Assembly (NCBI RefSeq): GCF_030253575.1
Contig: NC_080559.1
Span: 12,083,501-12,147,500, forward strand
Direction of reading: 5' to 3'
DNA: 64,000 bases
Origin: Rhododendron vialii
Lineage: Eukaryota > Streptophyta > Magnoliopsida > Ericales > Ericaceae
In this document: positions 22,330-36,131 of the stretch, one piece after another
How positions within the stretch are numbered: position 1 is the first letter of the stretch
Layout of the letters: every line of letters begins with the position of its first letter
Position numbers and translations under genes: made by a program
The notes under the pieces: model-generated
Seen by the model: the letters and a program-made list of their open reading frames with translations, nothing else
Databases searched by the model: none
Told to the model about the DNA's origin: nothing

Positions 22330-24239
22330 GACCGCTTTTTTAGAACTCATGTTCACAAGTATATAGAGACTCGTATATTGAAGATCCTCTTATGTGGTGG
22401 TGGTTTTTGCGTGTTGGAGCTTACTCTATCCCGCCGTTCGGGTGGTTCCGTATCGACTGGTCCCTTAAAAGTTGATATCACGTGTGGAAATTCGAATTTA
22501 AAATCTTAAAAACGAGTGAATTCCTGAGTCTTGGGTCTTAGCTACCATGTCAACCCAAAGGATTGAGTAGCCTACTATGTCAAGGCTATGCTTCAGTGTA
22601 GAGCTTCTATACTCTCTTCCAAAATACTATTACAACTTGGCTGGGATGCCTTAGCCCCATTCTGCTAAGAAAAATACTTATTTTTCGAAATAAAGGTAAT
22701 ATATTAGGAGAGTTATTCTTTTCTATTAGTTATTCTATCTTTATTACCAAATCAAAGAACCAAACCATACATATACAGATAGTTAAAACGATGAATTCAG
22801 AATCGATTAATCCTAGAAATGGTTATTCGGATGTATCATGAAAATTCTTTGAAAGAAAAGAATCAATGTAATTTTTATGGGGTGGAACAAAATATCTCTC
22901 ATTTCTCCTTCGAATCGATTCTGCCTTTTGGTTTCCAAAGGAATGTTGTTATGTTGCCTTAAAGGGTGAATTAATAATGACTTGTCTCGTAAAACAAAAA
23001 ATAAGTACTTAAAAAATAAGAACCTAGCGGAACGGGCTATTCGTAGAGTTCATTTCAAAAAAAAAAAAGGCTATTGATTTTGTCACTCCTTTTTTGGTTA
23101 ACGCCACTAAAAATACACTTGCATGGGAGTGATATTAATAAAAAAAAAGAGTGGCAAAATCATTTCCCAAAAAAATTGCCTTACACCTACAAAATTATGA
23201 AGAGGTGTAAAAGTCGAAATCTTAAAATAAAGAGGTGTGGGCCTATCCACAGACCAGGACATTGTCGAACATGCAAGTTGCACCCACATAGAAGGTGAGA
23301 TATTCCCACACATACACTGAAACTATATTCTTTATAATAATTTCTGGGTGAGTTTGCTTCTCACGTAATTAACTAGAGTTTGATTTTTGAGCTCAGGTCG
23401 CAAGCAAATAATTTTTTGAGAATTCTTTAACTCCGGCGTGAATGGTCTGTCTTTGACTGGATTGAAAAACAGATTAGTCAAGGTACTAAAAAACTAGTCC
23501 AAACACCCCTGACTGTGGAACCAAAGAAAATCCCTTAAAAATAATCATTCTTCACATACCATATTAGGCTTTTACACTTTATCTAGTCATTTGATTTCAA
23601 TGTCACATACATATAAATTGTCCACCTATGAGAAAAATATTGTAGTAATGCACTCTTTTATAAAGAAGTAGGGAAAAGTAAACATTGAATCTTGATTGTA
23701 ATCTAGAAACTCTTATTAAATTAATATAGTAGTTAGTTAAGTTGACAACTTGCATGCATCAATTATAATATGCTCTAAACTAACAGCTAGCTTAAATGTG
23801 CATTACACTCTAATCACCAATCAACGTGCTGCTTAATTATATATTGCAACACAACTATTTCAGGGGTTGTGTGAATTATATGACCAAGACAAGCTAGAGT
23901 GATAATGACTATTTCATTTGCATAAGCATGCATAATTAACCACTAACAAATAAAATATAAGGGTGAGCATGGGCCTGATGATTCATTAATATTGTGTTAT
24001 AAATCAAGAACTAATAATCAATTCGTGCAGTTTAGTTCTCTAGGAGTTTGTCTCGCATACATTTAGATACATTTAGTAACAGGTCGGTTTGTCTTTTCAA
24101 GTCGAGGATATATATTCTTTACCCTATAGTTCCGCCCATGATGTTCATTCCGAGCCCATGATGTTCATTCCGAGCCCATGATGTTCTCGAATGTCTCTGT
24201 TAATATCCAATAGCTCTCTGCCAGCAAGCTCTAACAATA

Positions 24240-24240
<1 letters not shown>
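22330..24240. other. 3' flank of duplication unit A, no gene seen
   Basis: AT-rich sequence. From 23300 to about 23770 it aligns with 52906-53645 of unit B (ggctttacac, tattgtagtaatgca, gttaagttgacaacttgcat). A small direct repeat catgatgttcattccgagcc lies at 24138-24185. No convincing coding frame, tRNA or transposon end. Confidence 0.5.
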
Positions 24241-24335
<95 letters not shown>

Positions 24336-24340
24336 ATATA
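24241..24340. repeat. (AT)n microsatellite, about 100 bp
   Basis: Nearly pure TA dinucleotides with one interruption (tttatata near 24321). Open frames reading tyrosine-isoleucine repeats here are artefacts. Confidence 0.97.
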
Positions 24341-24896
24341 GACTACCATCAAACCGCAGTGGTAAGTGAAGTGCGATTGGTGCTTCTTTTGTACTTCCAC
24401 GCATTTGGACCGAGTTTGAGCCCTCCTCCCTTTTTCCTCTCTAATATTTAACAATACTAACCTGCTGTTGCATATCATTTCAAAAAAAAAGACTACCATC
24501 AGACCCAGTGAACTTGACATAAAGAAGTCTTCAACTATAGTTTTTCAAAATCAATCCTTGAACTACTATTTAATTTGCACTAATTAATGTAGCTTGATAA
24601 GAAAATTACTCAGTGTTCTCAAATGAAAGAGCAAGCTAGCTGTATCCAGTACTTGAAAGCAAAATGTTACGGTTTGTCACCTATTGGGTCAAAGTCAGAC
24701 AAGTGTGTACTTTTTTGAGATGGGGTTAATTAAGAACAATTACTTTAAAGGGCCAAGCTGGGAATTCTTTTAGCACCAAGTGGCAACTCTTTCCTTTGAA
24801 TACTGGACAGGAATTAATTTCTTATGCACCCACAAATCTTCCCAAATCTGAGGACCAAATTAACAAACTAAAGAATTTTGTTTTTAATGGAGTGTG

Positions 24897-26553
24897 TGTC
24901 ACGCCCTCGATTTTCAACATAAATATAAATAATTTTCATAAATAAATTCTCGCCATAATCCGCACGATAACCAAAATAATGTAGCATTCCCATTTCCATA
25001 ATCACACATCCATCATTCAGTACTTCCCAAAATATTACATCTTTGGCTCCGAGGCCCAAATTAACACAAGTACTGATATTCAAGAGTTAATAATTACAAT
25101 ATTCTATAGTCAAAAGATTTACAAATAAAGTTACAAATATATCTTCAAAAGAGATTTACAAAGATGCTTAAGTAACTCTTCAATGTTAACTTTCAAAATA
25201 ATGATCATATCCAGGCACTCCAAGCATGCTATTGCCCTGTGTTGGTACCTGAAAATGACAATAAGCTTGAGCTACACTAGCCCAGTAGGAAATTCTATGC
25301 TAGCATTATATGCAAGAGAGATACAAGGATGATCACAAGGTAAGAACAAGATGTAGACCATATGATAGGCAATAACCAAGGCTTAACAACCCAACAAACT
25401 CGATACGAAATTTGGTATGCACACCAACATTTAACCGTTTCAACTTTCCATGTGTCCCATGTCACTTCGCGTTATGTGTCATGAGCCGAAACACCTGCCG
25501 GGCCAATTAAGGGATTTCGATTCCCCCTGCTAGGCACCTTACCCATCGGTAGGTCCTGAATGTAACCAATATGAGCTTTTGCTCCTGCCGGGCCAATTAA
25601 GGGATCCTGATACCCCCTGCCAGGCACCCACCCGTTGATGGGTCTTGAACGCTCATCGTTGTGTCAACAAAGGTTCAAGATTCTAATATTCTCATAACGT
25701 GTCATTTCAATTCAATCGAAGTCCAAATGGAATTCAATGTCAAATTATACCAAATAAGGGAAGAGAGATGCAAAGATACTCAACGAACTCAACGGATATG
25801 ATTAATCATGTTGTGGGATGATTTGATGATGTTTAGAACAAGTTAAAAATGATTGGGGGTCAAAACAATGAAGTTTGAGACAAGGAGCAAAACTGGCCTT
25901 AAGCACTGTTGTATAGATACTGGCCAAATCAGTATCGATACAACAGTGCCTTAAAACCTTCCAGAGATTCTGGTATTGATACTGACTATAGCAGTATTGA
26001 TACAAATGGGTGTTCGAGCAGATTTTCTGTAGAGTTCAAGGAATCCAACTATTACAACAACAACAATAACCATAGACACGATTTCAAGCAAGGTGAACAC
26101 TTCTATCACATATATTGAGAGGTAGAATCCCTACCTTAAGGTTGAAGAACGAAACCCACAAAGATTACAAACCCTAGCTTCCAAAAATTGAAACTGAGTG
26201 CAATACGACTCCTTCGAGCTCAAACCAGCCAAATATGACCCACAATACGCGAAGAGGGTGAAGGATTGAAGGTTGTTTAGAGTGGATTTTGAGTTGCTAG
26301 GGTGAAATTTGGAAAGAAAGCAAGAGAAAGCCGAGAGAGGAGAGAAAGAGGCGTGAAAGGTGGGGGAGAAAAATGATCTCCTACTCTCTCACCCTCCTAT
26401 ATATACTCACATATATGTAAACTACACATTGTATCCTTCCACAATCAATTCTATCCCTTTGGCCCCAAATCACATAAACACTAATATTCCACATTTTCCA
26501 TTTTCCTCATTTATAAACATTAAAATTAATTAAATTAGATACGGGTCTCTACA
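24897..26553 (-). mobile_element. 3' LTR of a Gypsy (chromovirus) element
   Basis: On the minus strand it begins tgtagagacccgtatc and ends tcgagggcgtgaca, just after the pol coding region and a purine-rich tract (ctttaaggaggg). Internally it has degenerate repeats around ctgccgggccaattaaggg (25495-25625). Its end resembles that of the solo LTR at 57997-60690 (gttgaaaatcgagggcgtga), so the two are related families. Confidence 0.75.
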
Positions 26554-26709
26554 TTTTACCCTCCTTAAAGAAATTTCGTCCTCGAAATTTTCCATGCCAA
26601 GACTAGCTAACATAAACATCACATATGCATGCAACAATCACAACCATTAATCTTATGCAATAAATCAATTATCATGATATTTAAATCTTAAACACTCACA
26701 CCGGTTTAT

Positions 26710-28640
26710 TTCAGAAATAGATGCGGATACTTTTCTCTAACTTCATCCTCCCTTTCCCATGTCGACTCTTCTCCACCTTGATTAATTCACAAGACTCGCA
26801 CTAACGGTATCGTCTTACCCCTTAGCACTTGGTCGCGCGAATCTAGAATATGTATCGGTTCCTCCCCATAAGACACGTCGACCTCCAACTCAAGTTCGGA
26901 CCACTCTAACACGTGCAACGGATTTGGTTCGTATTTTCCTAACATAGATACGTGGAACACGTCATGTACACCCGATAGTTTCGGTGGCAAAGCCAAACGA
27001 TACTCGACCTCCCCAATCTTCTTAATAATATTAAACGGCCCAATATAACGTGGCGAGAGTTTCCCCTTCTCCCCAAAACGAGATAAACCCCTACGAGGCG
27101 ATACTTTAAGGAATACGTGATCCCCTTCTTCAAATGACAATGAGCGACGACGACGATTAGCATAGTTCTTTAACTTACTTTGAGCGGTCAACAATCTTTG
27201 GCGAATTTCTTTAACTTGTTCGGTTGTTCTCTCTTGAGCTTTCTTAAGGCGTCGATGAATCGCTTCCATGCTCTCGGAAGTCTCTTTGATCATATCCGGC
27301 CCCACTTACGTAGCCTTTCCCAATTCGGTCCAACACACAAGCGATCGTCACGGTCTCCCATATAAGGCCTCATACGGTGCCATTTCGATACTAGATTGAT
27401 AGCTATTGTTGTACGCAAATTCTACCAACGGCAAATGGTCCTCCCCAACTACCCCGGAAATCCATCACACAAGCCCGAAGCATGTCTTCCAAAATCTGAA
27501 TCTTTCTCTCGGATTGCCCATCGGTTTGAGGATGATACGCGGTACTAAACAAAAGATTCGTACCCAAAGCGGCTTGCAAGCTTTGCCAAAAACGTGCGGT
27601 AAATGTTGGATCTCGATCGAACACGATAGATACGTGAATCCCATGGAGTCGGATAATCTCCCGAATATACAAACGGCTAAGTGCATCCACGGAATCGGTA
27701 AGCTAAATAGGCAAGAAATGAACGATTTTGGTCAAACGATCCACGATTACCCAAATAGTGTCATGCCCCTTCGGTGTTCTCGGTAAACCCATAACAAAAT
27801 CCATGGTCATGTTCTCCCACTTCCACTCGACCACAGGCAAAGGTTGTAACTCCCCCGCGGGTCGTTGATGTTCGGCTTTAACTTGTTGGCACGTAAGACA
27901 CTTGGATACGAAAATCACAACATCCCTCTCCATTCCGGACCATCAAAATTGCCTACATAAGTCATGATACATTTTCGTTCCCCCCGGATGGACGGCTAAC
28001 GGTGAATGGTGAAACTCTCTCAAGATTTTTTTCAAACACGAAACGGGTACGAACAACTTTCCTTGATAGCGCAAGCTTCGATCGGCATGAATCATCCACC
28101 TCTCTTAAGCATTTCCACTAAGGAATTTAGCACGAAGTTCCCCCGCCTCTTCGTCATGTTGTTGAGCCTCAATCACTCGAGTCGATAAGGTCGATTGCAC
28201 GGTCAAGTTGCATAGCGTAACCCCTTCCCGAACTTCTTAAAAATGCAAAGCACAAAAGCCCAAATCATTCATCATTTTCCACTAGTGGATAGCTAGACTC
28301 GCTAAGTGTATCGGTTTTCTACTCAATGCATTCGCCACGACGTTCGCTTTCCTCGGTGGTATTGCAACTTGAAATCGTAATCCTCCAAATGCTTCATCCA
28401 ACGGCGTTGTCGAAGGTTAAGTTCTTTTTGAGAAAACAAATATTTCAAACTTTTGTGATCGAAAAGACTTCAAATTTTTAACCGTACAAATAATGACGCC
28501 AACTTTTCAAAGCAAAAACGACGGCCGCAAGTTCTAAATCATGCGTAGGATAGTTCCGCTCGTGAGTTTTCAATTGCCGCGACCCATACGCCACTACTTG
28601 CCCCGCTTGCATCAATACACATCCTAATCCCTCATTAGAT
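26710..28640 (-). pseudogene. Decayed Gypsy pol: RNase H, integrase, chromodomain
   Basis: Minus-strand fragments appear in pol order. RNase [18 protein letters not shown] and [19 protein letters not shown] (about 28480-28640). Integrase: ECLTC-type zinc-knuckle region and DFVMGLPRTPKG (27703-27933), then the catalytic-core segment [10 protein letters not shown] (27403-27690). Integrase C-terminus and chromodomain-like tail: SPRYIGPF, LSGVHDVFHVSML, EESTWERED (26710-27305). Stops and frameshifts separate the pieces. Gag, protease and reverse transcriptase are missing because the 5' part is deleted. The chromodomain-like tail suggests a chromovirus of the Tekay/Del type; clade assignment is from memory of the family. 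Confidence 0.88.
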
Positions 28641-29100
28641 GCATCACAATAACCAATGCTTAACAACCCAACAAACTCGATACAAAATTTGGTATGCACC
28701 CCAACCTTTAACCGTTTCAACTTTCCATGTGTCCCATGTCACTTCGCGTTATGTGTCATGAGCCGAAGCTCCTGCTAAGTCAATTAAAGGATCCCAATAC
28801 CCCCTGCCAGGCACCATACCCATCGGTAGGTCCTGAATGTAACCAATATGAGCTTTTGCTCCTACCGGGCCAATTAAGGGATTCTGATACCCCCTGCCAG
28901 GCACTCACCCGTCGATGGGTCCTGAATGCTCATCGTTGTGTCAACAAAAGTTCAAGCTTCTCATATTCTCATAACATGTCGTTTCATTTCAATCGAAGTC
29001 CAAATGGAATTCAACGTCAAATTATACCAAACAAGAGAAAGGGATGCAAAGATACTCAACGAACTCAACGGATATGATTAATCATGTTGTGGGATGATTT
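28640..29100 (-). mobile_element. Truncated LTR fragment fused to RNase H sequence
   Basis: Matches the internal part of the 3' LTR (about 25371-25832) closely, including gtgtcccatgtcacttcgcg and the ctgccaggcac repeats. It has neither LTR end. On its left it joins the RNase H coding sequence at caataacca, a word also present in the LTR at the equivalent place. On the right it stops at gtgggatgatttt. Confidence 0.85.
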
Positions 29101-30328
29101 TCTGTCTGGTTTAGATGCTTTCATTGCTAGAGATTAGTCATCTTAGTTCTCTTTCTTGTATCACTTGACCACTTCAAAATAATAATAATAATAATAATAC
29201 TAATACTAATAATAATAAAAATAAGAATTGTACGAATTTTTATTAGGAAAAATTAGTCATAAGGACGGTAAAATAGTTTTCATTTAGGGAAATGATGTCA
29301 GCAAAATTGTTTTCAGTGGAGGTCCTTCAACTTTTTGAGTTTTTTATCTGTAAGGCCAAAATATGTTTGGGCGCTTTTATAGAGTTTTAGAGTGCACTTT
29401 TCTATTATAGAATTTTAATGGTTTAGACACTTTCATAAAGTACCCTAGAGTTTTGGAGAGATTACCAAAATCTGTTTCGTAACAATTACTCGAAAAAGAG
29501 AGGTGAAATCTTCAAAAAAAAGAAAAACAGAAAAAAGGGTGGGATGAGCTGTGTACAACTCAAGAGTGTGGTCTGTACACTTCTTTTTCCCCATTCCACC
29601 GGTCACTTCCCCAGCAATGGGGTCTGATCCCTCTGTACCGAAAACTTCGAACCCTTTGTTTTGGTATTTAGATTTTGAATTTTGGGTTATAAGTAGAGAG
29701 AGATAAAAAGAGAAATGAGAGTAATGATTGAGAAAAAATTTATTGGGGACCATTGGTAGTGTGAGAATTCAAAATCTAAAATTCCCAAATGAACAAGGTC
29801 CCAGTGCCTCTAGGCCGAGCGGGCACCACGTAGAGCCCGCGCAATCTGGGACGTTTATTTTGGTTTTAGACGGTTCGAATTTATAGAGAGAGAAAAAAGA
29901 GAGAAAGAGGAGGGAGAGTGATGGGGTGAGAGGAGAGAGTAGATTTCAATCTGAGCTGTCCAACACATTTTTAGATAGCTCAGGTGTGTTACTCGAACAT
30001 TACGTGGACACGACCATGTGATATTCACCCGATACCCAAAAATTACTCATGCGGAAGGATTTTTTGGCCATTTAATTGTGTAGTTTTTTTAACTCCTATA
30101 TTTTAAATCAAGAAAAAATGACAGCCAATGACGTGTTTGATAATTAATACCTTCCAATGACATATTCAACATTAATAAATATTTTCAGCATATTCTTAGC
30201 AGGTATCATGAGCCATCATTTTTCCATTAGAAAATATCTCGACATTGTTTTGGGCAGAGCACCTGCCTCCCAATGGAGTGTGTCGGTAAGTATACAAACA
30301 AATTCCCAAAGAGTAGAGTTGAAAGGAG
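29101..30328. other. Spacer between the duplication units, with small repeats
   Basis: Contains an (AAT)n microsatellite (29179-29222), a dispersed repeat copy at 29815-30000 that resembles 475-660, and a small foldback MITE at about 30112-30230. No gene is recognised. Confidence 0.5.
30112..30230. mobile_element. Small foldback MITE, copy 1 of a three-copy family
   Basis: Begins aaaaaatgacagccaatgac and ends atgagccatcatttttcc, which are complementary at the tips. Related copies lie at 37647-37765 and 52034-52182, sharing gacgtgtttt, gataattaat and aatattttcagc-like words. Confidence 0.65.
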
Positions 30329-33093
30329 CCTCAACAATATATCTTGTGCAGTATATGAAGAGAATAAAGGAAGCATTGAGCCCCATTCTTTCATCTTCTT
30401 CTCTCTCTATCTGTTGCAGAAGAAAAAATAAAAGAGAGAAACCAGAAGGTAAAGCCAAGTTCCTCAACAAATTCGAGAGTAAAAATCGAAACCCATGTTT
30501 TGTATTACTCCAAATTACGAGGGTTATTCTCTATATTTGTTTTTGTTCTGGTAACTTCAATCCTACCCAAGATTTCGCTTTATTTCCCCCATAGCTGTGT
30601 TCGGTTGGTGAGAAAACTGAAGAAAAGAACGGAAAATAATTCTGAGATTTTGCATGTCCTCTAATCTATCACTCAAGAAAAGAAGAAATAGTTAACCATT
30701 TTTTTTTTTTGGTTGATTAGTTTTGTTAGGTGAAGTTTTGCTTGTGTTTTTGAACCTAGAACCAAATGGGTAATGCAGATTGTCAATTTTCTGTTCTTTC
30801 TCCGTTTCTGTTCTCCGGTTTCTCAGCATCCAAACAGGGTTATTAATTTGTTTCTGGTTTTCTTTATTTTACTATATTCTCATATATATTTTCTTTCCGG
30901 TTAATGTTGTTTAGGTACTCTAATCAGTATTTTACGCAACCTATTTGTTTGAATCTTTTCAAATAGATATAAATGAAATTGTTGAATGGAGCTCTTTCAC
31001 TTTTTCTAGTTTATGCAAGCAGAAAGAAAAAAGAACACTTCCAGTCTGTCTTTGATGAGTAGAATTTGAAAATTGGAAATGAAAATCATCCTGTGACAGA
31101 AGCCTGTTATAATTATTGGCATGCTTTTACTCTGCAGCTATTTGTGAATAGAAAGTAGAATCATATGAGTTTTTTGTGAATTTTTAGTTGTGCAAGAAGA
31201 AATGTTCTATTACTTTCTCTTACATAGTCCAAACTCCAAAACATATTCAGAAACTAGGAACTGAGGAACAATACTGTTTAGAACTTCCCCAGTTCCCACG
31301 TTTGAAACTACATCTCTTTTGATGATATTTTCATTATCTTTTCTTTTTAACTTCCCCTTTATTGTTTTAAAGTTTGTACCAACAAGGTAGGGATAGGATG
31401 ATGGCAGAAATATGGGACTAATTTAGCAATGAAAGACCCTGCTATAGAAGGGGCCGCAGCAAACACTAGATAATGGTCAATTGCTAGAAGCACCAATCCT
31501 CGCCCAGTTAGTATTTGACCATGTCGAGGCATGCTCACCTTCCTCCCCGCTGCCCGTTTCAAAAGAAAAGTACAACCCGATTGATTTATGACCCTTTGTT
31601 GCCAAGCTCATGTAAAGAGTTGTACCCAAGACACCAAAAATCCATATCTCAAAGCTCCATATTAGAGGAGCAGCCAGAATGGCTCGACGACCTGTTGGGT
31701 GATTCGGACGCAAATACAAAAGGGACACTCCAGCGGCGATCAGCTAGTGATTCAATGACCCTCTTGGATGGCCTTGTCTCACTTAATGATGATGACAGTT
31801 CAGTTTCCAGCGAAACTGGTAGTGGCTTCGAGTCAGGTTGTATGTACGGTCCTAATTCCCCTCGGAGCAAAGGGAAATTTACCTTTCCAGAGAATACCAT
31901 GGTTTCAGCATTATCAGATTGTCTCTTTCAAAACCCTATGGAGTATTTAGAGGTGGTCTTTGTGCTTCTGGAATGGTGCATTGTGAAGTGCCAGATGGAA
32001 GCGGCTTAGCTGGGGAGGCTAATGCAGAGTCAAAGGCAGATAAAAGGTTAGTGTCAGGACTGACATGCTTTCCTCCGCCTATTGATGTTCTTTATTTGTT
32101 CTCCATTGGTTTATTTCTTGGTCTTGTAATTATGTCTCAATGGGAGGTTCTCTCAACGAGCCCTCGTAGACTTGATTCTTCTGCATAGCCTTCAACTTCA
32201 AACCTGTAGGGTCATTTCCTGCTGTACTTCAAATCTTCAAGTAAGACGTTTTACTCTCAAATAAACAAGATAAAGCTTTTATTCGTCACGGTGGTGCTTT
32301 CCTCATATCTTATATGCATCTCAACTTTCTTGAAGTTAGGTGTAAGTTTTGGTTCACAACCATCCATTGTACTCAACTTGTGAGCAGTCTCCTTGTAAGG
32401 ACTTGAAAATAGATAAGATTGACAAAGAATGATAGGGTTGTTAGAAATATTTAGATAGTGTCAATGAGAGCGTTGCCAATACCAACACCATGGAAGTTAA
32501 AAGGTTAGGTTTTGGATTCACGTGCTTTCTTCACTTATTGGTGTGGTATTCTATTCTCTTTTGATTTATATTCTCGGTATGTCGTAGTTAATTCTGAAGT
32601 GGATGTTGTCATCAACCATTCATAGACTTGGTTCTTCTTTGTACCTTCAACATGTGAAATGCCTAATGTCTGAGCTGTAGGGTTAATCTGTGCAGTATTG
32701 TGATTTGTAAATATGTGTAAGTTGATGTTTCACTAACAGGATGTTTTTATTAATGAAGCTTGTACTCCTTAATGGTGTTTTTTTCCTCCTTGTATCTTAT
32801 ATCCATCCCAACTTTGAAGTTGGGTCTCTGTATTTGGTTGTTGACTGAATGCAATATGCTATTCGTGAGCATTGTCATTGCCATGACTGGTTAGTAGGAA
32901 AGACTCAGACGGAATGGTAGGATTGCCAATACTTTGTATATTTCCAGTGTCGCTGCTGTCTCTTTGCAGCCTACTCTGTGCCTGCTTGGACCACTGTCAA
33001 CGTGCCTAAACCCTTGGGCTTTTTGTGCCACTCACAAATATGTACACACATCCCCACAAACCCTTGCATGTGTGGATTTGTGTGTGATTGAAG

Positions 33094-33098
<5 letters not shown>

Positions 33099-33162
<64 letters not shown>
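33099..33162. repeat. (CT)n microsatellite
   Basis: About 62 bp of CT repeats in intron 1 of the bZIP-like pseudogene. Confidence 0.95.
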
Positions 33163-33164
<2 letters not shown>

Positions 33165-34374
33165 CTTTAGCTTTATAGGAATTTCACATGTGTCATGCTT
33201 TGAGTCCCATTTACAATATGACAGCCAGCATGTAAAAAATCCCGTTTGATCCTTCCGGTTATCTATATGAATTCCCCAATTGATTGGGACTTAAGGCTTG
33301 GTTTGGTTAGCTGTATAGGATGCTATAAGCATTGCTATGTTAAAGTCCGGGGGGGGGGTGGAGCTATCATATCCTAAACTTTTTACCAAGGCAAATTAAG
33401 AAGACTCTAGGAGGGGAAAATGCAAAGGTGAACGACACGTTTTATGACTTATCACCACATAGGTTTTCATGAAATGAAAGCAATGAATCTTGTGGAGTTT
33501 TGGTCTTTGTCTTGTGAGGCTGATTGGGAGGTCCTCCATAGAATCTCGACGCCGTTGTTCCGCTTACCAAGAAAAAGAAAGCATTTGTCGGTGTCCACTG
33601 TAATAGAATTAGGCTTACAGAGCTCACTTATTGTGGTCTAATGTTGATATTTGTCTTGTTCTTATTAGAGTCATGATAGCAAATCTTTTGAAAATCATCT
33701 TGTTCTATGCTTGCTCAAATCCTCACCATAAGATCGTGATATTAGCCAAATTTTCTTGAAGTGCTTTGAGCTAAAGGCAATGCTACTAACACGAAAGTTA
33801 TGTACATCTGATTTTTATTTTGAAAACCTCAAAAGGCAATCTTAACTCTCAATGATTTGTTATTATCTGCTTACCTTTTATTCCCCGTTGCTTCACCTCT
33901 TTGTGTGTAGTTCGATGAACTGCTGCATCAATCAGATCTTATTGTATTGAGGAATCTATTTAAGTTGTGTTTATGCTGTTTTGATAAATCTGAGAAATTT
34001 GTCTCCAAGGCTGTAAGCTCGTTTTTAAGTTCCAACTCCATTGATACGGTTCAATTTATTTTTTATTTTTTGCTTTTTGATGCTGTTCTATGTTTTGCTG
34101 TATGTCAGGATTAAATAAATGAACTGGTCATATATTAATGTAGTTGCTCATAAGATATCCTTTTCAGGCATTCTGGGCAACGCTCAAGGGTTCGTAAACT
34201 CCAATATATTGCTGAACTGGAAAGAACTGTTGATGTTCTACAGGTAAGTTAGAACAGCAGAGGAATGCAAATTTTTCTTGTAATTTCTTCTTAATCTGAT
34301 GGCACTCCAAGGTCCTCTTTTACAGCAGGCCATCCTTTTTGCTAGAATCCCACGGCTTAGGAAGTGAAAGATAT

Positions 34375-36131
34375 TGTTACGGCCCAGAATTTAAATTTAT
34401 TTTATTAATTATTTTGGCCATTATTTAATTGGGTATTATGGTTGGGTCCTGATGAATTATTTTTGCGTACACAACGGATACAATTGTCGTTACTATAACT
34501 ACAAGAGTATGAGCTTAATTAACCATAGTGATTTAGTTTTTACCTCAGTTAGAATTTTAGATATTTTGTTTAACTAGATGACTATAATTGTGGGTGTTCG
34601 TGATTAGTGGATAGTTTTATAAAGTTATTTGTTAGGAGATATTTTCACAAAGTAGGGTTTTTATTTGGAGAGAACGTGGGTCAGTGGAAGTCATTATATT
34701 AGACTAGTGCTATTGTCTCTCAAATGTTTAGTGAGAAAAGAGCAGCAGCCGCCGCCGAAGAGTTTAGAGATGGTCTTCTTTGGGTTATCGAACAGAGGTA
34801 ATTTTCTCCTTCATCTATTTCTTTTGTTGTGATGTATATTTGTTCCACAGATTGGTCAAACCCATGGGTTGGAGACTAGTTTAATGGGTTTAGAGAGAGA
34901 GAGAACACGGCAGGTGAGTGTGTGCTGTGGTGATTTGTGTGGTGAGTAGTTAAGTATGTTACGTATTTTTGAAAGTTCCTGTGTCCTTTAAAAGTATTTC
35001 CTTCAGAAATTTATATGAATGTTATTCAGACTCAAAACTGTTTATAAGTTGTTCTATAAATTGGCATGCGATGAATTTTCTGAGATCAATTGATAATATT
35101 TTTTTTTGGTGAGAATTTGGTGGATATTAATGGGAACATTTATTTCGGAAGTCCAGGGAAATTATTCCTTCTCATGTTGGTGACCCTGGCCATTGGGGAA
35201 AAGACCGTGTTAAGCCGGTGACCCTAATGCTCACGGCTTTCTTTCGCCGGGTCGTCTTAGGGAAAAGTACCACATGCTGCCAACCCTGGTGACTTTAAGT
35301 TTGATATTGGATCCAATTTTGATGAGATTTATTTTGGCCATGGTATTGTTTGATTGTGGTTCCCCATTGCTGATGGAGTTAATGTTGTGATCACCACCAA
35401 GAATATTTATTGCTAAATACTTCATTGATTAATTTATTATTCTGTTGGACACCTTGTATGCCAAATTATGTTTAATGGTAAATTATTTTAATCTCCGTTT
35501 TCAACTTTATTTACTCTCTCTGTCCCATAATATTTGTCTGGTCCGCAAAACGGAGACGTAAAAATAATACAATTTTTGTAAGAAAAGTTGGAAAAAAATT
35601 CAACAATTTATTAGATCTTGACGAGTTCTTTTAACTTATGAAAAAAATTTGAATTTTTTCTTGAAAGAAATACATTATTTTATAGTCCTCGTTTTGCGGA
35701 CCGGCCAAATATTATGGGACAGAGGGAGTAATATACATACTTTTTATTCACTGAGCTCGTCAGCTGACGGATTTATTCCAATTTCTCTTTCAGGCAAGTT
35801 GGAGAGTTACGCAAGGTCTCTGGCGACATCTCGGGAATTTCTTTTGTTGACCTCCTTAGGGTGTCTCATTCAAATTTTATTTTAATAAATCGCTTCTGCA
35901 TTGAAAACAATTGTCAAATAACAAATTCTTTTATTTTTACTGTTGGACCACTGGATATTGTTTGGTTCATGGGATGGTTGTACCCCATGTTTATGATTGA
36001 GACACATTTGGCTTTTGATTTGATTAATAACGAAAGGGAAAAGCGATGTTACTTTGATTTATTCAGGCTGCGTGTTCCATGGATTAGCCTCATGGTTCAC
36101 GGCCGGTCACTTCTCATTTTGGGGTGTGACA
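34375..36131 (+). mobile_element. Solo LTR (1757 bp) in an intron of the bZIP-like pseudogene
   Basis: Starts tgttacggcccagaattt and ends ggggtgtgaca, flanked by a perfect 5-bp duplication GATAT (34370-34374 and 36132-36136). No internal retrotransposon sequence remains. A Stowaway MITE is nested at 35512-35731. Confidence 0.88.
35512..35731. mobile_element. Stowaway-type MITE nested in the solo LTR
   Basis: Ends tactctctctgtcccata and tatgggacagagggagta, with gtccgcaaaacgga pairing to gttttgcggaccgg. Same family as 18561-18778. Confidence 0.88.

Larger units (their letters stand above)
7085..23770. repeat. Segmental duplication unit A (OSC pseudogene and its 3' flank)
   Basis: From about 7085 this unit aligns with unit B from about 43950: leader intron, all OSC exons, and the 3' flank. 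The flank blocks are 20860-21120 with 51345-51600, 21541-21770 with 51600-51800, 22168-22320 with about 52320-52480, and 23300-23770 with 52906-53645. Order and orientation are the same. Gaps in the alignment are explained by insertions in one copy or the other. Confidence 0.85.

Noticed and set aside
24191..24520. Open frames with long YIYI runs
   Set aside because: Translation of an (AT)n microsatellite.
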